A stretch of DNA of 64,000 bases from Rhizomicrobium electricum (GCF_011762045.1 NZ_JAASQS010000012.1:85542-149541), one strand, 5' to 3'; positions 43,842 through 53,052 are shown, counted from the stretch's first letter. Numbers and translations: made by a program. The notes: generated by a model from the sequence alone, not told the origin.

Positions 43842-44762
43842 ATGCCCATTTGCGCACCCGTGAAAGAGACGGCCTTCGAAACCGCAACGGCACATCCAGT
43901 CGTGTCCGCGCCCGATATCGAGGTTCAGATCGCCGAAGCGGCGCGGTTCACCCGCCGCCACTTGATCGCCTCGATCTATCGCGCGACCTCCGGCCATCCC
44001 GGCGGTGCGTTGTCCTGCGCCGACATTCTCGCGACCCTGTTCGGCGCCGAGCTGAACGTGTGGCCGTCGAGCGTCAATGATCCGCAACGCGACCGCTTCG
44101 TCCTGTCCAAAGGCCATGCCTGCCCGACGCTGTATGCGATCGCCGCTTGGCACGGCTTCTGCGACAAGAAAGAATCGCTGAATCTCCGGAAGCTGGGAAG
44201 CCCCTTCCAGGGTCATCCGCACGTCAAGGACTTGCCGTGGGTGGAAACCTCGACCGGCTCGCTGGGACAAGGCTTCTCGGTCGCCATGGGCATGGCCATG
44301 GGCCTGCGCATGCAGAAGATCCGCGCCCGCGTCTACACCCTTCTCGGCGACGGCGAGATGCAGGAAGGCAGCGTGTGGGAAACCGCGATGTGCTCGGCGC
44401 ATCACAAGCTCGACAATCTCTGCGCCATTATCGACTACAACAAAATGCAGTCCGATGCGCTGAACGAAGAAATCTGCGGCATCGCCCCGCTCGCCGATAA
44501 ATGGCGTGCTTTCGGTTGGGAGGTGTTCGAGATCGACGGGCACGACATTCCGCAGATCCTGTCGACCTTCCATCGTGCCGCCACCACCCGCGGTAAGCCG
44601 TCCTGCATCATCGCCAACACCATCAAGGGCAAGGGCGTTCCCTACATGGAAGGCAGCCCCGCTTGGCACGGTAGTGTCAAGCTCAGCCACGAACAGGCTG
44701 AAACCGCCCTTCAAGCCCTCGGCTGCACCGCCGAAGAAATCAAGGAGTTCCTCGATGTCTGA
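43842..44762 (+). CDS. Transketolase-like protein, N-terminal (TPP-binding) subunit
   Basis: The 306-residue protein matches the N-terminal half of transketolase, with RATSGHPGGALSCADIL, SKGHACPTLYA and the thiamine-diphosphate motif GDGEMQEGSVWE...IDYNKMQ. Split transketolases of this type occur in sugar and secondary-metabolite loci, where they move two-carbon units. The ATG at 43842 follows AGGGG. Its stop overlaps the C-terminal subunit by eight bases. The reaction in this island is unknown; transfer of a ketol unit to an activated sugar is an inference. Confidence 0.88.
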   Translation: MPICAPVKETAFETATAHPVVSAPDIEVQIAEAARFTRRHLIASIYRATSGHPGGALSCADILATLFGAELNVWPSSVNDPQRDRFVLSKGHACPTLYAIAAWHGFCDKKESLNLRKLGSPFQGHPHVKDLPWVETSTGSLGQGFSVAMGMAMGLRMQKIRARVYTLLGDGEMQEGSVWETAMCSAHHKLDNLCAIIDYNKMQSDALNEEICGIAPLADKWRAFGWEVFEIDGHDIPQILSTFHRAATTRGKPSCIIANTIKGKGVPYMEGSPAWHGSVKLSHEQAETALQALGCTAEEIKEFLDV

Positions 44763-45732
44763 GAACAACGCCCCCGCCCTGATCGGTTCGTCCGGCGATT
44801 CGTTGCGCGAAGCCTTCGGCAAGGAACTCACCCGCATCGCGCCCGAATATCCCAAGCTTGTGGTACTCGATGCCGACGTCGCCGGCGGCACCGGCGTGCA
44901 TCATTTTCGCAAAGCCCATCCCGACAAGTTCATCCAGTGCGGCATTGCCGAGCAGAACATGGTCGCTGCGGCTGCCGGCCTTGCCGCCACCGGCATGATT
45001 CCGGTCGTTACCGGCTTCGCCTGCTTCCTGGAACGCGCCTATGAACAGGCTCGCCTCTCGGTCGGTTATGCGCGGCGCAATGTGAAGATCGTCGCCAGCC
45101 ATCCCGGCCTCGACGTCGGTCCCGACGGCGGTTCGGCTCAGGCTTTGGAAGACCTCGCGGCGTTCCGCGCCATTCCGGGCATGGTGGTGATCTCGCCGGC
45201 CGATCCGATCGAACAGGCTCTCGCCACCCGCGCCATCCTCGAATACGACGGCCCGGTTTATATGCGTACCGGCCGTTCGGGGTCCGTGCGTCTCTTCAAC
45301 GACGATCACGTCTTCGAAATCGGCAAGGGCCAGATCATCCGCCATGGGCTCGACGTGACCCTGGTCGCGTGCGGCGTCGAAGTCGCCCGTTCGCTCAAGG
45401 CTGCCGAGTTGCTGGCCGAGGAAGGCATTGAAGCGCGGGTCGTCAACATGCCGACCATCAAGCCGATCGACGAAGCCTTGTTGAAGCGCTGCGTTCTGGA
45501 AACCGGCTGTCTCGTGACGGCGGAAGATCACAACATTTATGGCGGTCTCGGTTCGGCGGTCGCCGAAGCAGTGACCAAGAATCGTCCCTGCCCGATTGAA
45601 ATGATCGGCCTCAAGGACAGCTTCGGCACGTCCGGCGAACCCGACGAACTTGCCGAGCATTTCCAAATCACCGCGCCCTATATCGCCGAGGCGGCACGCC
45701 GTGCCATGGCGCGCAAGGAACATCTGCAATGA
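44755..45732 (+). CDS. Transketolase-like protein, C-terminal (pyrimidine-binding) subunit
   Basis: The 325-residue partner carries the pyrimidine-binding half with the catalytic glutamate in QCGIAEQNMVAAAAGLA, followed by the transketolase C-terminal domain (VTLVACGVEVARSLKAAELL). AAGGAG seven bases before the ATG at 44755 marks the start, although the frame stays open further upstream. The pair must form the usual two-chain active site. It overlaps the SDR gene by four bases. Confidence 0.88.
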   Translation: MSENNAPALIGSSGDSLREAFGKELTRIAPEYPKLVVLDADVAGGTGVHHFRKAHPDKFIQCGIAEQNMVAAAAGLAATGMIPVVTGFACFLERAYEQARLSVGYARRNVKIVASHPGLDVGPDGGSAQALEDLAAFRAIPGMVVISPADPIEQALATRAILEYDGPVYMRTGRSGSVRLFNDDHVFEIGKGQIIRHGLDVTLVACGVEVARSLKAAELLAEEGIEARVVNMPTIKPIDEALLKRCVLETGCLVTAEDHNIYGGLGSAVAEAVTKNRPCPIEMIGLKDSFGTSGEPDELAEHFQITAPYIAEAARRAMARKEHLQ

Positions 45733-46472
45733 CCGACCTTACCGGGAAAACGGCTTTCGTCACCGGCGCATCGCGCGGCATCGGCAAAGCCATCGCCGTA
45801 GCCCTGCTCGATGCGGGCGCCAAGGTGGCCGTCGGCTATAACCTCAATGCCGGCGGCGCCGACGAATTGGCCAAGAAGTATCCCAACGCCTTTGCCGTGA
45901 AGCTCGATCAGCGCAAGCGCGCCTCGGTCCAGAGCGCTCTGAAAAAGGCCAAGAAGCACTTCAAGGCGCCGGTCGACATCCTGGTCAACAACGCCGCGAT
46001 TGCCGATGAGCGTCCGATGGAGACCATCACCGACGCGCAATGGGATCGCATGCTGGAAACTAACCTGCGCGGCCCCTTTATCCTCGCTCAGGAATGTCTG
46101 CCCGACATGACCGCGAACGGCTGGGGGCGCATCGTCAACATCGTCTCGATCGGCGGCCAGTGGGGTGGAAAGAACCAGGTCCATTACGCAGCCTCGAAAG
46201 CGGCGTTGATCAACTTCACCCAGTCGTGCGCGCGGCTCTATTCGGCGAACGGCATCACGTCCAACGCCGTGTCGCCGGGCCTCGTCGCGACCGATATGGC
46301 GCAGAAAGAACTGCACACCAAGGCCGGCAAGAAGAAAGCGGCGGCGATCCCGCTTGGGCGCATTGCCTATGCCAAAGAAGTCGCCGACGTGGTGGTGTTC
46401 CTGGCTTCGCCGGAGGCTTCCTACGTTACCGGCCAGACCATCAACGTGAACGGCGGCATGTATTTCGGATGA
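45729..46472 (+). CDS. Short-chain dehydrogenase/reductase
   Basis: A 247-residue classical SDR with the NAD(P)-binding motif TGASRGIGKA, the NNAA motif, the catalytic Ser in IVSIGG and YAASK, and a VNGG end typical of FabG-like enzymes. It would reduce a keto or oxidise a hydroxyl group of an island intermediate. It overlaps both neighbours by four bases, so it is a core member of the operon. The substrate cannot be read from sequence. Confidence 0.9.
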   Translation: MTDLTGKTAFVTGASRGIGKAIAVALLDAGAKVAVGYNLNAGGADELAKKYPNAFAVKLDQRKRASVQSALKKAKKHFKAPVDILVNNAAIADERPMETITDAQWDRMLETNLRGPFILAQECLPDMTANGWGRIVNIVSIGGQWGGKNQVHYAASKAALINFTQSCARLYSANGITSNAVSPGLVATDMAQKELHTKAGKKKAAAIPLGRIAYAKEVADVVVFLASPEASYVTGQTINVNGGMYFG

Positions 46473-47683
46473 AAACACTGCTCATCGTATCGGGCGGCGT
46501 CGAAGCCGCGGCGGCCGTGAAGCGGGCCAAGGAAATGGGCTTGTATGTCGTTTGCAGCGACATCAATCCCGAAGCGCCTGGCTTCGCCATTGCCGATTCG
46601 GCGTTGATCGCCGACGTCTACGGCCCGTCCGATACGGCCGCGGCAGCCGAACGCTTTCATAACAAGATCCGCAAGATCGACGGCGTCATCTGCGTCGCCG
46701 CCGATGCCCCGCAGACGGTCGCCGCGGTGAACGAACGCCTCGGGCTGAAAGGTCTGACGCGCCAGAGCGCCGAATGGGCCACCGATAAACTGGCCATGAA
46801 GCAGCGTTTTGCCGAATGCGGTGTGCCGGTGCCGTGGTTTTCGGGCGTCGAATCCGCCGATCAGTTGAAACGCATTTTCGCCGAGCGCGGACCGAATCTC
46901 GTCATCAAACCGGTCGATTCCCGCGGATCGCGCGGCGTTCAGCGCTTGTCGCACGTTCGCGATCTGGCCAAGGCCTTCGCGTTCGCCCGCGATTATTCTC
47001 CGACCCAGCGGGTGATGGTGGAACAGTATCTTCCCGGTCCGCAGATTTCGACCGAATCCGTTGTCGTCGACGGGGTCTGCTACACGTCCGGCTTCAGCGA
47101 CCGCAATTACGAATACCTCGACAAATACGCGCCCTATTTCATCGAGAACGGCGGCGATATGCCGACGGCACTGCCGGAAGACATCTACGAGCGTGTGCTC
47201 GATGTCCAGGCCGATGCAGCGGCAGCGCTCGGCGTCAGCCGCGGCACCGTCAAGGGCGACATCGTGGTGCATGACGGCAAGGTCTATGTAATCGAACTGG
47301 CAGCGCGGCTGTCCGGCGGGTTTTTCTGCACCCAAGAAATCCCGATGAACACCGGCGTCGACTTTATCGGCTGTGCCATCCGCGTGGCGCTCGGCGAAAA
47401 TCCGGCACCGGAAGAGATGACGCCGAAGTACCAGAAGTTCATTACCCAGCGCTACATCTTCCCCGATCCGGGTACGGTGGTGGCGACCTCTGGCGCCGAA
47501 GACGCGTGGAAGGTGCCCGGCATCCTGGAGGTGAACATCACGGCCAAGAAAGGCGACGTGATCCCGCCGGCTGGCGACAAGCGTCCCTCCGGTGCCATGG
47601 TGATTGCGACCGGTGCCGATCGTGCCGAAGCCCGCGCTAATGCGGCCGCCGCGCTTTCGCGTATCAAGGTTGTGACCCAATGA
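46469..47683 (+). CDS. ATP-grasp carboxylate-amine ligase-like protein
   Basis: A 404-residue ATP-grasp enzyme. An N-terminal preATP-grasp domain (TLLIVSGGVEAAAAVKRAKEMG) is followed by an ATP-binding part with NLVIKPVDSRGSRGV and a C-terminal metal site KVYVIELAARLSGGF. Such enzymes use ATP to join a carboxylate to an amine. Since the island lacks a visible PseH-type acetyltransferase, this ligase might acylate the amino group made by the PseC-like enzyme, perhaps with an amino acid. That role is an inference. It overlaps both neighbours by four bases. Confidence 0.82.
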   Translation: MKTLLIVSGGVEAAAAVKRAKEMGLYVVCSDINPEAPGFAIADSALIADVYGPSDTAAAAERFHNKIRKIDGVICVAADAPQTVAAVNERLGLKGLTRQSAEWATDKLAMKQRFAECGVPVPWFSGVESADQLKRIFAERGPNLVIKPVDSRGSRGVQRLSHVRDLAKAFAFARDYSPTQRVMVEQYLPGPQISTESVVVDGVCYTSGFSDRNYEYLDKYAPYFIENGGDMPTALPEDIYERVLDVQADAAAALGVSRGTVKGDIVVHDGKVYVIELAARLSGGFFCTQEIPMNTGVDFIGCAIRVALGENPAPEEMTPKYQKFITQRYIFPDPGTVVATSGAEDAWKVPGILEVNITAKKGDVIPPAGDKRPSGAMVIATGADRAEARANAAAALSRIKVVTQ

Positions 47684-49644
47684 CCGCGCCGTATGCCGCC
47701 TCTGCCTTTGCGGCCGAAGCGGGTACGCTTAACCTGTTCGCCTTCTTCCATCTCAATCTCGCTTATTCCTCGATCGAGGAGGAACAGCGCGGCGAGGTGA
47801 TCGAGAAGTGCTACAAGCCGCTTCTGAGGCTGGCCGAACGGTTCGGGCCAATCGGCGTGGAAGCCTCGGGCTTCACCCTGGAAGAAATCGCGTTGCGCAG
47901 TCCCGAGTGGATTGCCGATCTGAAACGCCTGATCGCGACAGGCAAAGTGGAGTTCATCGGCTGCGGCTACAGCCAGATGATCGGCCCCTTGGTGCCGTGG
48001 CGCGTGACCGAGGCCAATCTCAAGATCGGCAATGAGATTTATCGGGCGCTTCTCGACGTCTCGCCGCGCATGGCGCTCGTCAACGAGCAGGCCTATTCCG
48101 GCGGGCTGGTCGGGCTCTATCTCGATGCCGGCTACGATGCGCTGATCATGGACTGGGACAATCCCGGCTCCACCCACGACTGGCCGGCCGAAACCGGATA
48201 TGCGGCGCAGCGCGCGCTCGGCGCGGACGATCGCAGCATTGCTCTGCTCTGGTCCAACACCGTCGCCTTCCAGAAGCTGCAGCGCTATGCCCACGGCGAC
48301 ATTCCGCTGGAGGACTACCTCGCTTATGTCCGCCGCCAACGCGGCGCCACGGAACGGTCGCTGTGTCTCTATGCCAGCGATGCGGAGATTTTCGATTTTC
48401 GCCCCGGCCGCTACAAGACCGAAGAGAAGATCGGCGCCATTTCGGAATGGAAAAAGCTGGAAGACGCTTTTTCCGCCTTGGCTCAAGAACCCGGCTGCTC
48501 CGTGGTACGGCCGTGTGACGTACTCGACAGATCGGGGGGCGTGCCTTTGCGTCTCGAAACGCCCGCGGTGCCGATCCCGGTCAAGAAGCAGCGCAAGTAC
48601 GCCCTGTCGCGCTGGGCGGTAACCGGCCGCGACGATCTGTTCATCAATGCCGCGTGTCAGCGGATTTACGAAACACTGGCCACCGGCAATGCCGAAACCT
48701 GGGCCTGGAAAGAACTCTGCTGGTTATGGGCGAGCGATTTTCGCACCCACATCACCGCCAAGCGCTGGGCCGGTCTTGAGCGACGTCTGAAAGCCGCCTT
48801 GCAGCGCTTTCCTCACCCGGATGTGCCGCCGCCGCCCGCGCCGCAGGGCTCGGGGATCGCCGAACGCCACATCGATATCGCGACGTCCGCGGTTGCCGCG
48901 CGTCTCGATCGTCGGCGCGGGCTGGCGCTGTCGGACGTGCGTTTCAACGGCAACAAGGCTCTGATCGGAATGCTGCCGCACGGCACCTTCGACGATATCG
49001 CCTTGCAGGCCGACTGGTACACCGGCAATGCCGTGTTCGAAGCGCCCGGCGAGCACAAAGTCACCGACCTCGAATGGGCCGAGTCGCATGTCTGGCACGA
49101 AGGCCGCGATACGCTGGCCTTCGCTCGCATCGTGACGCCCAAAGGTCCGATCGAGAAGACGATGCGGTTTCACGGCCGTGCCCCACAGATCGACTTCGAC
49201 CTCGCCTTCCATTGGAACGATTGGGGCAGAGGTTCGCTCCGGCTCGGCCACATCACCTTCCTGCCGGATGCGTTCGACTGGGATGCGCTTTCGTTAACGA
49301 CCCATAACGGCGGTAAGGATTGCGAAACCTTTGCCCTCGGCGGCGAGACTATCGATCACGGCGCACCCGTGTCGTTCCTGGTTTCAGCCTCGCACGGCCT
49401 CGGGATGACCGAAGGCTGGGCCGAAATAGGCGATGCCCAACACCGTATCCGCGTCACGGTAGACCGTGCCACGGCACCGCTGCTCGGCCTTCTGACCCTG
49501 CGCCGGCTCAAAGGCGGGATGTTCTGCCAGTTCGCGCTCTCGGCGCTTGAACTGGACGACACCCGCAAGCCGTCGCCGCTCCAAGCAGCCCCCCGGCGGT
49601 TCCGATTTAGCGTAAACGGCTCCTTTCCGTCAGGGTCTTGTTAA
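47680..49644 (+). CDS. GH57-like glycoside hydrolase
   Basis: A 654-residue protein whose N-terminal 300 residues follow the GH57 fold: FAFFHLNLAYSSIEE, GVEASGFTLEEI, FIGCGYSQMIGPLVP, and the nucleophile motif ALVNEQAYSGG. The remainder has beta-sandwich-like segments. GH57 enzymes cleave or transfer alpha-glucans and galactosides. Their presence within a nonulosonic-acid island is unusual. It overlaps the ATP-grasp gene by four bases. No signal peptide is visible, so it should act in the cytoplasm. Confidence 0.78.
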   Translation: MTAPYAASAFAAEAGTLNLFAFFHLNLAYSSIEEEQRGEVIEKCYKPLLRLAERFGPIGVEASGFTLEEIALRSPEWIADLKRLIATGKVEFIGCGYSQMIGPLVPWRVTEANLKIGNEIYRALLDVSPRMALVNEQAYSGGLVGLYLDAGYDALIMDWDNPGSTHDWPAETGYAAQRALGADDRSIALLWSNTVAFQKLQRYAHGDIPLEDYLAYVRRQRGATERSLCLYASDAEIFDFRPGRYKTEEKIGAISEWKKLEDAFSALAQEPGCSVVRPCDVLDRSGGVPLRLETPAVPIPVKKQRKYALSRWAVTGRDDLFINAACQRIYETLATGNAETWAWKELCWLWASDFRTHITAKRWAGLERRLKAALQRFPHPDVPPPPAPQGSGIAERHIDIATSAVAARLDRRRGLALSDVRFNGNKALIGMLPHGTFDDIALQADWYTGNAVFEAPGEHKVTDLEWAESHVWHEGRDTLAFARIVTPKGPIEKTMRFHGRAPQIDFDLAFHWNDWGRGSLRLGHITFLPDAFDWDALSLTTHNGGKDCETFALGGETIDHGAPVSFLVSASHGLGMTEGWAEIGDAQHRIRVTVDRATAPLLGLLTLRRLKGGMFCQFALSALELDDTRKPSPLQAAPRRFRFSVNGSFPSGSC

Positions 49645-49671
49645 CCCCAATCTGCAACGATTGGCCCCGAC

Positions 49672-50778
49672 ATGACGAGTGGTAGTCCCATGGCCCAGCG
49701 GGCGAAGAAAGTCTTTCTTGGCGGCAACGCCGAGATCGGATCCTCGAAGTCGGAACTGCGCGATTTTTCCCAGCCCTGGCTCGATCTCAACGACAAACAG
49801 ATTCTGGTCACCGGCGGCACGGGATCGTTCGGCAATCATTTCGTCAAGACGGTTCTCAGCCAGTACAAGCCGAAGCGACTCATCATCTATTCGCGCGACG
49901 AGCTGAAGCAGTACGAGATGCAGCAACGCTTCCCGCACGAGCAGCATCCGTGCATGCGCTTCTTCATCGGCGATGTGCGCGACCGCGACCGGCTCGATCT
50001 GGCGATGTCGAACGTCGATTACGTCGTGCATGCCGCCGCGCTGAAGCAGGTGCCGGCAGCCGAATACAATCCGTTCGAGTGCATCCGGACCAACGTTTTG
50101 GGCGCCGAGAACATCGTCTATGCCGCACTGCGATCCAACGTGAAGAAGGTGATCGCGCTTTCGACCGACAAGGCGGCCAATCCGGTCAATCTCTACGGCG
50201 CTTCCAAGCTCGCGTCCGACAAGATCTTCGTTGCCGCCAACAATTTGGCCGGCGCCGAAGGAACGCGCTTCGCCGTCGTGCGCTACGGCAACGTGTTCGG
50301 ATCGCGCGGCAGTGTCGTGCCCTTCTTCAAGAAGCTCGCCGAATCGGGTGCTCATGAGCTGCCGATCACCGATGCGCGCATGACCCGCTTCTGGATTACC
50401 CTGACGCAAGGCGTGAACCTGGTCCTGTCGTCGATGGAAATGGCCAAAGGCGGCGAAATCTTCGTGCCGAAAATCCCGTCGACCACCATCACCGGACTGG
50501 CCACTCTGTTGGGACCGGATCTGCCGCAGAAAATCGTCGGCATTCGCCCCGGCGAAAAGCTGCACGAGACCATGATTCCGGCCGACGATGCTCATTGTAC
50601 GCTGGAGCTGCACGACCGGTTTGTCATCCTGGCGAGCTTCGCCGAAGCTCTGCGCGACGCCTACATCAACCGCGGCGCCAAACCTGTGCCCGAAGGGTTT
50701 GCCTATTCGAGCGATACCAATCCCGAGCGGCTCGATGCCCGTGGATTGCAACAGCTTCTGGCGCAGGCCTACGCATGA
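49672..50778 (+). CDS. pseB: PseB/FlmA-like UDP-N-acetylglucosamine 4,6-dehydratase (5-inverting type)
   Basis: The first enzyme of pseudaminic acid synthesis, and FlmA in Caulobacter. After an extra N-terminal stretch of about 40 residues, the Rossmann motif ILVTGGTGSFGNHF appears. It is followed by AALKQVPAAEYNP, the catalytic lysine in LSTDKAANPVNLYGASKLASD, and RYGNVFGSRGSVVPFF, all typical of PseB. The N-terminal extension is unusual. An ATG at 49690 is an alternative; no strong ribosome site helps. It overlaps the pseC-like gene by four bases. Confidence 0.9.
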   Translation: MTSGSPMAQRAKKVFLGGNAEIGSSKSELRDFSQPWLDLNDKQILVTGGTGSFGNHFVKTVLSQYKPKRLIIYSRDELKQYEMQQRFPHEQHPCMRFFIGDVRDRDRLDLAMSNVDYVVHAAALKQVPAAEYNPFECIRTNVLGAENIVYAALRSNVKKVIALSTDKAANPVNLYGASKLASDKIFVAANNLAGAEGTRFAVVRYGNVFGSRGSVVPFFKKLAESGAHELPITDARMTRFWITLTQGVNLVLSSMEMAKGGEIFVPKIPSTTITGLATLLGPDLPQKIVGIRPGEKLHETMIPADDAHCTLELHDRFVILASFAEALRDAYINRGAKPVPEGFAYSSDTNPERLDARGLQQLLAQAYA

Positions 50779-51998
50779 CCGCGGCCCTGCCAGAGCCCGA
50801 AAGCACGCTGCCGTTTCTTCCGTATGGCCGGCAGGTCATCGAAGCTGACGACATCGCCGCAGTAACGGCCGCCTTGCAGGGCGATTTCCTCACCACCGGG
50901 CCCTTGGTCGGCAAGTTCGAATCCGCTCTGGCGGCGACCGTGCGGGCCCAGGAAGCCGTTGTTTGCTCCAACGGTACGGCTGCACTCTACATTGCGGCAA
51001 AAGCTTTGGGTCTCAAGCCCGGCTCGAAGGTAATCGTGCCGTCGCTGACGTTCCTCGCAACCGCCAGTGCCCCCCACCTCGCCGGCGCCGAGATCGTTTT
51101 TGCCGATGTCGATCCCGATACCGGGCTGATGCGGGCTGAGGACTTCGAATGGGCGTTGGCCCGCGCCGGCAATGCCGATGCGGTGTTCAATGTCCATCTC
51201 AACGGCCAATGCGGCGCCATCGAAGCCATCCACGAAATTGCGCGCCGGCATGGCCTCAAGATCGTCGATGACGCCTGCCACGCGCTCGGCACCAGCTATC
51301 GTCTCGGCGGTGCCGAGAAGATGGTCGGTGAGAATGCGCTGTCCGATATGACCGTCTTTTCGTTCCATCCGGTGAAGACCGTGACCATGGGCGAAGGCGG
51401 CGCCGTCACGGTCAATGACGCCCGTTTGGCCGATGCGCTGCGGCTGCACCGCAATCATGGCATGACTCGCGACGCCGAGGAGTTCGAAACCACCGAAGAC
51501 GCTTTCGAACGTCCCGGCCACCCCAATCCGTGGTACTACGAGCTGGTCGAACCCGGTTTCAATTGGCGCGCCACCGACATCCAGTGCGCACTGGGGCTGA
51601 CACAACTCGCCAAGCTGACGCGGTTTGCCGCCCGCAGACGAGCTCTTGCGGCGGCCTACGACTCGCTTTTGGCACCACTCAAGCCGGCGCTCATGCCGGT
51701 CGCCCACACCGAATGCCTGCCGACCCTTCATCTCTATCCGGTTTTGATCGATTTTGCCGCCTGCGGTCACACCAGAACCGAAGTGATGGCGCGGTTGCGC
51801 GACGAAGGCATCGGCACCCAGGTGCATTATTATCCGGTGCATCGTCAGCGCTATTACGCGGATCGTTACGGCCACACCGATCTGCCGGGCGCCGACCGCT
51901 ATTACGCGCGGGCTCTCAGCCTTCCGTTCTATGCCTCGATGGTGCTTTCCGACGTCGTCCGCGTCGCTGAAGCCTTGCGGCGCGTGCTGCATCTCTGA
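50775..51998 (+). CDS. pseC: PseC/FlmB-like DegT-family aminotransferase
   Basis: A PLP-dependent sugar aminotransferase of 407 residues that would place an amino group at C4 of the dehydratase product. It has YGRQVIEADDIAAVTAAL near the start, CSNGTAALYIAAKALGL, VDDACHALG and the PLP lysine in SFHPVKTVTMGEGGAV, followed by NWRATDIQCALGL. This is the pattern of PseC. It overlaps pseB by four bases and ends at a strong terminator, so it closes the plus-strand operon that began at 42.6 kb. Confidence 0.92.
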   Translation: MTAALPEPESTLPFLPYGRQVIEADDIAAVTAALQGDFLTTGPLVGKFESALAATVRAQEAVVCSNGTAALYIAAKALGLKPGSKVIVPSLTFLATASAPHLAGAEIVFADVDPDTGLMRAEDFEWALARAGNADAVFNVHLNGQCGAIEAIHEIARRHGLKIVDDACHALGTSYRLGGAEKMVGENALSDMTVFSFHPVKTVTMGEGGAVTVNDARLADALRLHRNHGMTRDAEEFETTEDAFERPGHPNPWYYELVEPGFNWRATDIQCALGLTQLAKLTRFAARRRALAAAYDSLLAPLKPALMPVAHTECLPTLHLYPVLIDFAACGHTRTEVMARLRDEGIGTQVHYYPVHRQRYYADRYGHTDLPGADRYYARALSLPFYASMVLSDVVRVAEALRRVLHL

Positions 51999-52024
51999 AA
52001 TCGGCAGATTCAGGCAAAAGAAAT

Positions 52025-52055
52025 GGCGGCCGGGTAGATACCCGACCGCCTTTTT
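52025..52055 (+). terminator. Rho-independent terminator after the pseC-like gene
   Basis: GGCGG-C-CGGGT pairs with ACCCG-A-CCGCC (52025-52050) around a four-base loop, followed by TTTTTCTTTTT. Confidence 0.9.
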
Positions 52056-52117
52056 CTTTTTGAACCCCAACCCACGCCCCGGGGAAGGAGGCGTAAAACC
52101 TCCATCAGCGGCGAAGA

Positions 52118-52142
52118 GCGGCGGGCGCCAAGCGCCCACCGC
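52118..52142 (-). terminator. Stem-loop downstream of flagellin 1
   Basis: On the minus strand, GCGGTGGGCGC and GCGCCCGCCGC form an eleven-base stem with a TTG loop, about 14 bases after the flagellin stop. No T-tract follows, so it may protect the 3' end rather than stop transcription alone. Confidence 0.45.
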
Positions 52143-52155
52143 TTCAAGAGATGCC

Positions 52156-52977
52156 TTACTGGAACAGAGACAACACAACCTGCGGCGAGGAGTTCGCAAT
52201 CGACAGGGCCTGAACACCGAGCTGCTGCTTGGTTTGCAGCGAGGTGAGCTTGGCGCTCTCTGCGGCCATGTTCGCGTCGACCAGGTTGCCGATGCCGCTG
52301 GTGAGCGTATCGGACAGCTTCGACACGAAGCCGAGTTGGATCGAGTACTTCTTCGCACCGGCCGAGAAGGACGCCAGGGCCTTGTTGACGTTGGTCAACG
52401 CGGTCTGGATCGTTCCCACCATTGCGGTCGCGCCACTCTGGACCGAGATGTTGGAGGTCGCAGTAAGGCCGATGCCGGTGAGCGACAGGTCCTGATGCTG
52501 GACGGTGATCTTCTTGGTGCCGTCCGCCGAAGCCAGCGCCGTAATGTCGGAGGCGCCGCTCTTGATCAGGTTGAAGCCGTTGAACGAAGCATTGTCCACG
52601 ATCGTCTGGATCTGATCGCGAAGAGCGGTGAAGTCATTGTTCAAAGCAACGCGCGACGCCGTATCGATCGACTTATCGGACGACGCGAGAGCCTTCGCCT
52701 TCATCTGGATCAGCAGATCGGAGATCGACTGACCAGCCGACATCGCCACGTCCACGGCGCTCATGCCGCGGTTCAAGCTGTCGGAAACGGCGCTGTAGGC
52801 GGCCACGTTGCCGCGCATGTTCTGGGCGATGGCGTAAGTGGCGCCGTCGTCCTTCGCAGACGCAACCTTGTAGCCGGTGCTGATGGCGTTCTGGGTTGCA
52901 GCCATACTGGCCTGCGTACCGGACAGATACTGCAGGGCGGTCATGGCACCGATGTTCGTATTGACGCTAAGAGCCAT
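52156..52977 (-). CDS. Flagellin 1
   Basis: A 273-residue filament protein. The N-terminal D0/D1 region starts MALSVNTNIGAMTALQYL and contains ISTGYKVASAKDDGATYAIAQ. The C-terminal D1/D0 region ends SIANSSPQVVLSLFQ, and the variable middle domain is almost absent, as in the short flagellins of Caulobacter. The ATG at 52977 follows GGAGG at 11 bases and gives the conserved flagellin start; the longer frame to 53052 overlaps its own promoter. It is almost identical to flagellin 2 over the last 230 residues. Confidence 0.97.
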   Translation of the reverse strand: MALSVNTNIGAMTALQYLSGTQASMAATQNAISTGYKVASAKDDGATYAIAQNMRGNVAAYSAVSDSLNRGMSAVDVAMSAGQSISDLLIQMKAKALASSDKSIDTASRVALNNDFTALRDQIQTIVDNASFNGFNLIKSGASDITALASADGTKKITVQHQDLSLTGIGLTATSNISVQSGATAMVGTIQTALTNVNKALASFSAGAKKYSIQLGFVSKLSDTLTSGIGNLVDANMAAESAKLTSLQTKQQLGVQALSIANSSPQVVLSLFQ

Positions 52978-53052
52978 TGTAATACTTGCCTCCGTTCTGG
53001 TTTTCACACGAGCGTTTTGCTCGGAGGGGCCTTTTGCCCCACGGTCCAGCAT

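Noticed and set aside
44148..44162. Sigma-54-like match TGGCACGGCTTCTGC inside the transketolase gene
   Set aside because: It encodes conserved protein (WHGFC), lies mid-gene with no gene start downstream, and is probably chance.
49093..49107. Sigma-54-like match TGGCACGAAGGCCGC inside the GH57-like gene
   Set aside because: It is inside coding sequence with a poor -12 half; pseB 570 bases further on is probably read from the operon.
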